Shown here: positions 34,872 to 40,585 of the stretch, one piece after another
How the letters are laid out: every line of letters starts with the position of its first letter
How positions within the stretch are numbered: the first letter of the stretch is position 1
Source: Westiellopsis prolifica IICB1
GTDB lineage: Bacteria; Cyanobacteriota; Cyanobacteriia; Cyanobacteriales; Nostocaceae
Direction of reading: 5' to 3'
Assembly: GCF_004323185.1 (NCBI RefSeq)
Contig: NZ_NAPS01000002.1
Location: forward strand, 590,832 to 631,416
DNA: 40,585 nucleotides
Notes under the pieces: model-generated
What the model saw: the letters and a program-made list of their open reading frames with translations, nothing else
The model's database searches: none
Told to the model about the DNA's origin: nothing
Position numbers and translations under genes: made by a program

Positions 34872-35162
34872 GTGAATTTCCGCTTAGTATTTACGACTGA
34901 AGCAAAAGAAGCTTTAGCTAAATTGCAAGAAACAGACTCTAAAAAGTACCAAAAAGTGTTAAAAACGCTGGGTTTGATGGAAACAAACCTCAGACATCCT
35001 GGTTTAAATACTCACAAATATGAATCACTGTCAGGCCCCAATGGCGAAGAAATTTTTGAAGCTTATGTAGAGAATAAAACACCCGGAGCTTTCCGAGTGT
35101 TTTGGTTTTATGGGCCAGAACAAGGAGTTATAAGTATTCTTGCAATTACACCACATCCTTAG
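34872..35162 (+). CDS. RelE/ParE-like toxin
   Basis: About 96 residues from GTG 34872 (102 if TTG 34854, which overlaps the antitoxin gene by 11 bases). The fold pattern fits RelE/ParE: a starting strand FRLVFTTEAKEALAKLQ, a helix KKYQKVLKTLGLMETNLRHP, then NTHKYESLSG, EIFEAYVENKTPGAFRVFWF and a last strand ISILAITPHP. Known relatives cleave mRNA on the ribosome or inhibit gyrase. GTG is preferred because it lies seven bases after the antitoxin stop with AGGTG before it. The ending HP is close to typical for this group; catalytic residues cannot be assigned. Confidence 0.8.
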   Translation: MNFRLVFTTEAKEALAKLQETDSKKYQKVLKTLGLMETNLRHPGLNTHKYESLSGPNGEEIFEAYVENKTPGAFRVFWFYGPEQGVISILAITPHP

Positions 35163-35191
35163 TCAAAATAAATAAATGCGATCGCCACTTT

Positions 35192-36322
35192 TTACAATTT
35201 AGCTTCATTGACTAACATCTCTGGTAACTTCTTATCTTCTACAGAATCAATGCTTTCAGGGAAATCAGCAAAACCGTCGATCGCATCTTTGATAAAACCA
35301 GCTAGAGGAACAGCAAGCAGTAACCCTAATAATCCGCCAATATAAGTTCCTACCAGCAAAGAGATAATTACCCAAATTGGTCTTAGACCAGTAAAACTGC
35401 CTAAAATTCGGGGTGCGATCGCTTGATCAATCAACTGGTCAAGAATTAGAGATAGAACTAAAACTTTAGCAGCTAACCAAATGTTATGTGGTGCAAGTAT
35501 TAAAGCAATAATAAAATAACTCACGATATCACCAAAAGGAACTAGGCTCAAAATTGCCACGCCCAAACCAAACACTAAACCAAATTTTAGTTTCAGAATT
35601 AAATATAAGATCGTTTGTGACACTCCCAACATTAAAGCTAAAATCACCTGACCAATCAGAAAATTTTGAAAATTCTTCTGAAGAGATTGTTGTATTTTTT
35701 GGGCTAAGTCAAAAGGTATCTTTTTAAATATTCCTTGCCAAATTCTTTCACCATCTATTAAAAAATATATTGTTAATACAACTGTAATTAAAGCTTCCGA
35801 AATGCTATCAATAGTATCTACAATAATACCAAATAGCTTATCTCCTGTTTTTTCCAACTCATCTGGTAAATGATTTATAGACTGATTAAATATTTCACTA
35901 AAATTAATATTTAGTCTGTGACTGGCTGCCCAATTATTGAGAAATTGAAGTTTTTGTTCAGTAGCATCAATCCATTGAGGAACTGATACAATCATTTCAT
36001 TGAATTGTTGTAGAGCAATAGGTAACAAAGTAATACCCAAGCTGACCACAATTACTAAACCTGAAATTAAAACTAATAACACTGCATATTTACGTTGCAT
36101 TTTTCTTTGCTCAAGAAGTGCAACAGGGTAGTCCAAAATAAAAGCTAACAAAGTAGCTAAAACTAAAATAGTGACTATGGGTTGAAAATATTGAAAAACT
36201 TTAAAAGCTAACCAACCATTAAGAAAAATTAATGGAAAGAGGAGCGTCAAAATTAACCATTGCAGAAGTTTATTGAGAGAAATCATGATTTGAAATGAGC
36301 AATCATAAATGAACTTATACAT
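35192..36322 (-). CDS. AI-2E family (PerM/DUF20) membrane transporter
   Basis: A 376-residue membrane protein with about eight helices in the pattern of the AI-2E/PerM family: two N-terminal helix pairs, a long hydrophilic segment (about 95-165), then helices including ILALMLGVSQTILYLIL, GLGVAILSLVPFGDIVSYF and RPIWVIISLLVGTYIGGLLG. Members have been linked to autoinducer export, sodium/proton exchange and other roles; the substrate here is open. The frame begins at ATG 36322, but ATG 36286 (MISLNKLLQW) is a strong alternative since the first 12 residues are unlike the family. It is downstream of narB on the same strand, but not obviously part of nitrate metabolism. Confidence 0.88.
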   Translation of the reverse strand: MYKFIYDCSFQIMISLNKLLQWLILTLLFPLIFLNGWLAFKVFQYFQPIVTILVLATLLAFILDYPVALLEQRKMQRKYAVLLVLISGLVIVVSLGITLLPIALQQFNEMIVSVPQWIDATEQKLQFLNNWAASHRLNINFSEIFNQSINHLPDELEKTGDKLFGIIVDTIDSISEALITVVLTIYFLIDGERIWQGIFKKIPFDLAQKIQQSLQKNFQNFLIGQVILALMLGVSQTILYLILKLKFGLVFGLGVAILSLVPFGDIVSYFIIALILAPHNIWLAAKVLVLSLILDQLIDQAIAPRILGSFTGLRPIWVIISLLVGTYIGGLLGLLLAVPLAGFIKDAIDGFADFPESIDSVEDKKLPEMLVNEAKL

Positions 36323-36398
36323 TTATATATAAGAATATAGGACTAGTTTTACCTCATACTGTTGGCGAATTCTGAAATCTCAAAAATATTTACCAAAA

Positions 36399-36427
36399 GT
36401 AGAGACGTTGCACTGCAACGTCTCTAC
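36399..36427. repeat. Near-perfect palindrome, GTAGAGACG family
   Basis: GTAGAGACGTTGCA (36399-36412) and TGCAACGTCTCTAC (36414-36427) are perfect 14-bp arms around one base. It resembles the AGACG hairpins at 14866 and 28838. It lies in the gap between narB and the AI-2E gene and may also serve as a transcription end for narB. Confidence 0.75.
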
Positions 36428-36472
36428 AATCCCAAAATTATGACAAAAAATCCTATCCCTTAGAGTATTGGA

Positions 36473-38701
36473 TCACGAATTTGTTACTAATTTAATCCCC
36501 GTTCCCCGTTCCCTGATCCCTGATCCCCGATCCTTAATAACTGTTAAATCTGCTGTGACTGGAATTATCTGCACCGCGCAGGCTTTTAATTCTGGTTGTA
36601 GAGAATCGGGACAAGATTCAGGATGAGTAAGGGCGTTGGCTTCGGCGTTATCCGCCCACATAGCACCCCAATGCATGGGGACGAACACTGTACCAGGGGC
36701 GATCGCTTTGGTAATTTTGGCTGGGAAGAAAGTTTTGCAACGGCGCGATCGCACTTCGACTAATTGATTATCAGTAATTCCTAATCCAGCAGCATCACGG
36801 GGATGAATTTCGATAAACGGTTCAGGGTGCATTTGCCGAGTTTTTTCAATCCGACCAGTGCGTGTCAGGGTGTGCCAATGTCCGTAAAGTCTACCATTCG
36901 TCAGCACAAAAGGATAATCAGGATCTGGCGGTTCTGCTAGTCCCCGCGAGTGATAAGCTCCAAACCTGGCGCGTCCATCGGGGGTGTGAAAGCGTAAGTC
37001 AGTATATAATCTTTTGGATTCCCCATTTCCCCGTTTCTCTATCTCTTTGTCGGGATGTGGCCATTGAGTCGGGCCTTGGGATCGCAATTGTTCATGGCTT
37101 AATCCTGTCATCTCGCAGGGGCGATCGCGAGTGAGTTGGACAAACTCTGCAAATATCTCAGCGGAGTTAGCAAAAGCAAATTCTCCAACAAAACCTAACC
37201 TGCGTCCAACTTCGGCAAAAATTTCCCAATCTGGTTTAGCTTCTCCTGGTGGTCGGCGAAATGCTGGACATAGGGTAACTCGGCGTTCCGAATTGGTCAT
37301 GACGCCCGTTTTCTCACTCCATTGAGCAGCAGGTAGAAGAACATGAGCGTAGGTAGCAGTTTCTGTAGGATAATAGGCGTCTTGGTAAATAGTAAAAGGC
37401 GATCGCATCAACGCTGCTTTTGTCCTTTCCAAATCTGGCATACTCACCGCCGGATTAGTCGCAGCAATCCACAACAAGCCGACATTCCCATCTTCTAAGC
37501 CAGTAATCATGTCCCAAGCTGTCAAACCAGGATTAGGTGAAATTTGTCCACGCTTTAATCCCCAAATTTCTTCAACTTCGGCGCGGTGTTGAGGATTTTT
37601 CACCAAGCGATAACCAGGTAACAAATGCGCCAATCCTCCAGCTTCTCTACCTCCCATGGCGTTGGGCTGACCTGTGAGGGAGAATGGCCCAGCTCCTGGT
37701 TTACCAATCTGTCCGGTCATCAAGTGCAAATTAATGATAGTTCTGACCTTGGCTGTCCCTTCTGAAGACTGATTTACACCCATGGACCACATAGACAACA
37801 CCCGTTGTGATTGACCCCAGTACCTAGCTGCTGTCTCCAAATCTTTAATGTCTATTCCGCAGCGATCAGCTACTATTTCTGGAGAATAATGGCGGATTAC
37901 CTCAGCATAAGCAGGGAAGTTGCTGGTACAGTCGTCAATAAAACCGACATCAATATGGTTCCAACGCATCAACAAGTGAGCAATTCCATTCAACAAGTCA
38001 ATATCTGTACCAGGACGAATTGCTAAATGTAAGTCAGCTACTTCTGCGGTTGCTGTACGACGAGGATCAACCACAATCATTTTGACCTTGCGGTTTTTTT
38101 TGTGGTATTTCTCCAATCGGTTAAAAATGATGGGGTGACACTCTGCTGTGTTAGTACCAATTAAGAATGCACAATCAGTTAACTCCAAATCGTCATAGCA
38201 GCAGGGAGGCCCATCCGCACCAAAGCTTTGGATATAACCAGCTACAGCACTAGACATACACAAGCGAGAGTTCGCATCAAAATTATTGCTACCCAAGCAT
38301 CCTTTCAGCAACTTCTGGGCTATGTAATAATCTTCGGTTTGAAACTGACCAGAACCGTACATGCATATGGCTTGTGGTCCTTGAGTGAAACGCACAGTTT
38401 GAATGCGTTTGGTGATCAAATCAAAAGCTTCATCCCAACTCACACGCTGGAATTTTTGATCTAAAGAATCGCGCACCATCGGATAATGCAGTCTGTTTTT
38501 ATCCAAAGATTCAGCAATGGTTGCACCTTTGACACAAACCATTCCTTGACTTGATGGATGGGTTTTATCACCCCGTACTCGCCAAATTGGGTTCCCTTGA
38601 CTATCGCGATAAGTTGCTTTACCTGGTTGGGCTGGGGGTGAAACTTCTAAACCACAGCCAACACCACAGTAAGGACAGAGTGTTTTATTAACTTCAGTCA
38701 T
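36473..38701 (-). CDS. narB: Ferredoxin-dependent assimilatory nitrate reductase
   Basis: A 742-residue molybdopterin oxidoreductase that reduces nitrate to nitrite with ferredoxin. The N-terminal 4Fe-4S site has CPYCGVGC and a fourth Cys in [20 protein letters not shown] holds the Cys that coordinates molybdenum. The molybdopterin-binding segments ([27 protein letters not shown], and the C-terminal [18 protein letters not shown] and VFVPMHWG) are present. The start is ATG 38701 ([13 protein letters not shown]), not ATG 38740, because the cofactor domain begins there. The last 20 or so residues after TADLTV are unusual: they are encoded by a heptamer array (about 36497-36533) and read [13 protein letters not shown]. 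It follows nrtP by 205 bases, as in a nitrate assimilation operon. Confidence 0.97.
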   Translation of the reverse strand: MTEVNKTLCPYCGVGCGLEVSPPAQPGKATYRDSQGNPIWRVRGDKTHPSSQGMVCVKGATIAESLDKNRLHYPMVRDSLDQKFQRVSWDEAFDLITKRIQTVRFTQGPQAICMYGSGQFQTEDYYIAQKLLKGCLGSNNFDANSRLCMSSAVAGYIQSFGADGPPCCYDDLELTDCAFLIGTNTAECHPIIFNRLEKYHKKNRKVKMIVVDPRRTATAEVADLHLAIRPGTDIDLLNGIAHLLMRWNHIDVGFIDDCTSNFPAYAEVIRHYSPEIVADRCGIDIKDLETAARYWGQSQRVLSMWSMGVNQSSEGTAKVRTIINLHLMTGQIGKPGAGPFSLTGQPNAMGGREAGGLAHLLPGYRLVKNPQHRAEVEEIWGLKRGQISPNPGLTAWDMITGLEDGNVGLLWIAATNPAVSMPDLERTKAALMRSPFTIYQDAYYPTETATYAHVLLPAAQWSEKTGVMTNSERRVTLCPAFRRPPGEAKPDWEIFAEVGRRLGFVGEFAFANSAEIFAEFVQLTRDRPCEMTGLSHEQLRSQGPTQWPHPDKEIEKRGNGESKRLYTDLRFHTPDGRARFGAYHSRGLAEPPDPDYPFVLTNGRLYGHWHTLTRTGRIEKTRQMHPEPFIEIHPRDAAGLGITDNQLVEVRSRRCKTFFPAKITKAIAPGTVFVPMHWGAMWADNAEANALTHPESCPDSLQPELKACAVQIIPVTADLTVIKDRGSGIRERGTGIKLVTNS

Positions 38702-38856
38702 AGTTTTATCAGGCGAACGCCGATGCACACTGATGCACATCGATAAATTATTTGTGTGAATTTAGTTTTATCTAGATGTGGTTTTTTCTAAGAAGAGATA
38801 TTATCAGGTGTAATTGCTTGAAAGCATGAGATTAAGTTAGATTTAATTACATTTAA

Positions 38857-38874
38857 TGAGCGCTAAAGCGCTCA
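38857..38874. repeat. TGAGCGCT palindrome between nrtP and narB
   Basis: TGAGCGCT-AA-AGCGCTCA, perfect 8-bp arms, 33 bases after nrtP ends on the minus strand. Inside an operon it could act as a processing or stability hairpin; it looks like a dispersed repeat rather than a site specific to nitrate genes. No NtcA box was seen in this gap. Confidence 0.55.
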
Positions 38875-38906
38875 CTACTAACTGGAGAAAATTTGAGTTT
38901 TAAATT

Positions 38907-40409
38907 TTATTCTTCTGAGATTATGGCAGAGCTTTGAGTTGTCTTTTCTGGTAATTCGCCTTCATAAGCACTAGCAAAAGAGTCCTTGGGTTCTTTGAGG
39001 AAGAAGGCACACATAAAAGCACAAATCATGGCGGCTATTCCCATTGTGGAAAATAATGTGGAGGCGTCGGTTAAGCTAAAAATTGTTAGATAAACAACTC
39101 CACCAAAATTACCGTAAGCTCCGACGTTACCTGCTATCTGTCCTGTGGCTTCTTTTTTAATTAGGGGTACGATACCGTAAGTTGCACCACAGCCAGCTTG
39201 AGCAAAATAAGCTGCAAACATAGTGACAGCGATCGCTAAGGGTAAAGGCCAGCTACTGTTAATAAAATGTGCCATCAAATAGCCAATACTAATACCAACA
39301 CTAATAATCGTCATTGTCCATTTACGAGAGCCAAATTTATCAGAAATTAAGCCACCACTAGGACGAGAAATTAAGTTCAAAAATGGATAGGTAGCGGCTA
39401 TCATTCCAGCAACTACATGCTCTAATCCAAAGGTTTTTTCAAAGAAGGCAGGTAGCATAGAAACGGCAGCAAGTTCAGAGCCAAAATTAGTAATGTAAGT
39501 GAACTCTAATAATGCTACTTGTCTAAACTGATAACGTTCCGAAGCAGCATATGTTTTCTTGCCAATTAAAAGTTCTTTATTAACCTGCCAAGCTTTATAG
39601 GTTTGGTAAATAAACAATCCTGCTAACACCAACCAAACTAAATACATTTGGCTCAGAGTTAAAAAATGAATATTCTTTTGTTCCAAGCGCCAAGCTAATA
39701 AACCCAAGGCAAAAATTAAACCAAAATTGGAAATAATCATTGCCCAAAAGCTTTTGACACTGGTTACTTCTAAAGCACCATTTTTCTTAGGACGTTTATA
39801 AACTTTACCAACAGGCGTATCTTTTACGCTATTGAAATAAATTAGACCGTAAATTGCAGCAATGATTCCTGTCAGAGCGATCGCAAATCGCCAATTGGAA
39901 GCGCCACCAGTCACCAAGCTAGCAGCCACTGCAATTGTTGGTAAGGTAAATTCTGCCCCAAAAGCCCCAAAGTTACCCCATCCACCATAAATACCTTGAG
40001 CAATACCAATTTCTTTCGGGGGAAACCATTCAGCCACCATGCGGATACCCACCACAAACCCAGCTCCAACAATCCCCATCAACAAACGACTAATGACTAG
40101 ATGGTGAAAATTTTGTGAGAGTGCAGTCGCTAAACAGGGAACAGAAGCAAAGATCAATAGTAATGAATAGGTAATTCTCGGACCAAAGCGATCCAGCAGC
40201 ATACCAATGATGATCCGCGCCGGAATTGTCAAAGCGAGGTTACAAATACCTAAAGTTTTGATTTGTTCTGGTGTCAGATTTAACTGTTTGCCAATAGTTG
40301 TCGCAAAGGGAGCAAAGTTAAACCAGCATACAAAAGTCAGAAAGAAAGCAAACCAAGTCAAATGTAAGATGCGGTAGCGACCATTAAATGAAAATAATCC
40401 TTTCAGCAT
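38907..40409 (-). CDS. nrtP: Nitrate/nitrite permease of the major facilitator family
   Basis: A 500-residue MFS transporter of the nitrate-nitrite porter (NNP) type with 12 predicted helices. The family signatures are the GIYGGWGNFGAFGAEFTLP and GNVGAYGNFGGVVYLTI glycine-rich motifs in helices 5 and 11; RIIIGMLLDRFGPR is the MFS A-motif. Long charged C-terminal and middle loops (residues about 190-300) are normal for NrtP. It imports nitrate and nitrite in place of the NrtABCD ABC system. It lies upstream of narB on the same strand; nirA, often the first gene of such an operon, would be just beyond the right edge. The ATG at 40409 has no strong ribosome binding site. Confidence 0.96.
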   Translation of the reverse strand: MLKGLFSFNGRYRILHLTWFAFFLTFVCWFNFAPFATTIGKQLNLTPEQIKTLGICNLALTIPARIIIGMLLDRFGPRITYSLLLIFASVPCLATALSQNFHHLVISRLLMGIVGAGFVVGIRMVAEWFPPKEIGIAQGIYGGWGNFGAFGAEFTLPTIAVAASLVTGGASNWRFAIALTGIIAAIYGLIYFNSVKDTPVGKVYKRPKKNGALEVTSVKSFWAMIISNFGLIFALGLLAWRLEQKNIHFLTLSQMYLVWLVLAGLFIYQTYKAWQVNKELLIGKKTYAASERYQFRQVALLEFTYITNFGSELAAVSMLPAFFEKTFGLEHVVAGMIAATYPFLNLISRPSGGLISDKFGSRKWTMTIISVGISIGYLMAHFINSSWPLPLAIAVTMFAAYFAQAGCGATYGIVPLIKKEATGQIAGNVGAYGNFGGVVYLTIFSLTDASTLFSTMGIAAMICAFMCAFFLKEPKDSFASAYEGELPEKTTQSSAIISEE

Positions 40410-40414
40410 AAGAT

Positions 40415-40500
40415 GTTAGTGATTGCTGGTTAGTGATTAGTGATTAGTGATTAGTGGTTAGTTGTTGGTTGTTGGGCATCGGGCATTGGGCATTGGGCTT
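40415..40500. repeat. GTGATTA heptamers upstream of nrtP
   Basis: TTAGTGA-type units (about 40423-40456), then GTTGTTG and GGGCATTG-type units (40461-40498). They lie in the leader of nrtP or in the gap after an upstream operon gene. Confidence 0.8.
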
Positions 40501-40539
40501 TAAGAGTCGTCTTTTGTAAACAAGTATTTGTATTTCGCT

Positions 40540-40585
40540 GACGAGTCTTTTATACTCAACGACGGGTCTTTTATACTCAACGACG
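40540..40585. repeat. 21-base tandem repeat at the window edge
   Basis: GACGAGTCTTTTATACTCAA plus C (40540-40560) and GACGGGTCTTTTATACTCAA plus C (40561-40581) differ at one base, and a third unit begins at 40582. The period of 21 differs from the heptamers only in being three times seven. The array runs off the window. Confidence 0.8.

Noticed and set aside
38702-38740. 13-residue N-terminal extension of NarB from ATG 38740
   Set aside because: The iron-sulfur domain begins right after ATG 38701; the extension is unlike the family and has no ribosome binding site.
38741-38906. NtcA-binding site (GTA-N8-TAC) between nrtP and narB
   Set aside because: Looked for on both strands and not found with the right spacing; nitrogen control is likely at the operon promoter beyond the right edge.

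Overview
The window reads as chromosomal DNA of a filamentous, probably heterocyst-forming cyanobacterium (Nostocales). Reasons: frequent HIP1 octamers (GCGATCGC), heptameric short tandem repeats (CCCTAAT, CCAATGA and GGGGATC types) in many intergenic gaps, a stand-alone protein with the nitrogenase-associated Mo-nitro_C domain, and typical cyanobacterial genes (nrtP-narB, tig-clpP-clpX, asd-dapA-rnj, clpC, DUF3288). No ribosomal operon, prophage, CRISPR array or intact transposase was seen. One tRNA gene, tRNA-Ser(UGA), is present.

Layout. 0-4 kb: Mo-nitro_C protein, an ArsB/NhaD-like permease, a protein with a HEPN-like motif, and an acetolactate decarboxylase gene interrupted by one in-frame TAG. 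4.2-8.6 kb (minus strand): asd, dapA and RNase J, a lysine/diaminopimelate unit followed by an RNase gene. 8.6-9.7 kb: a gene-free gap with a MITE-like element. 9.7-13.5 kb (plus strand): trigger factor, ClpP and ClpX, a protein folding and degradation cluster. 13.6-18.1 kb: an alpha/beta hydrolase, a repeat-rich gap, then a decaying stretch with a secreted small protein, a Vps62-like gene cut off from its N-terminus by an in-frame TAA, and an M48 peptidase gene that stops before its catalytic motif. 18.1-24.6 kb: GntR regulator and divergent dienelactone hydrolase, an S1-domain protein, a small HTH regulator, a PAP2 phosphatase, an antitoxin with only a 25-codon toxin remnant, a membrane protein and the tRNA. 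24.7-31.3 kb: metallophosphoesterase, a secreted protein, a CRTISO-like oxidoreductase, and an ABC ATPase plus MCE protein (MlaF/MlaD- or TGD3/TGD2-like lipid transfer) with no permease gene. 31.3-35.2 kb: DUF3288 protein, clpC with two terminators, and an intact-looking toxin-antitoxin pair. 35.2-40.4 kb (minus strand): AI-2E-family permease, then nitrate assimilation genes narB and nrtP.

Functionally, three groups stand out: the Clp system (tig, clpP, clpX here and clpC 20 kb away), nitrate uptake and reduction (nrtP, narB), and the lipid-transfer ABC/MCE pair. The main unusual theme is repeats acting on genes. Heptamer arrays supply the start codon of the ABC ATPase gene, encode the C-terminal tail of narB, and sit at the break in the M48 gene; a MITE-like repeat encodes the end of a hypothetical protein. 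No clearly new multi-gene system was identified. The best leads are these repeat/gene fusions and the two genes interrupted by single in-frame stops.
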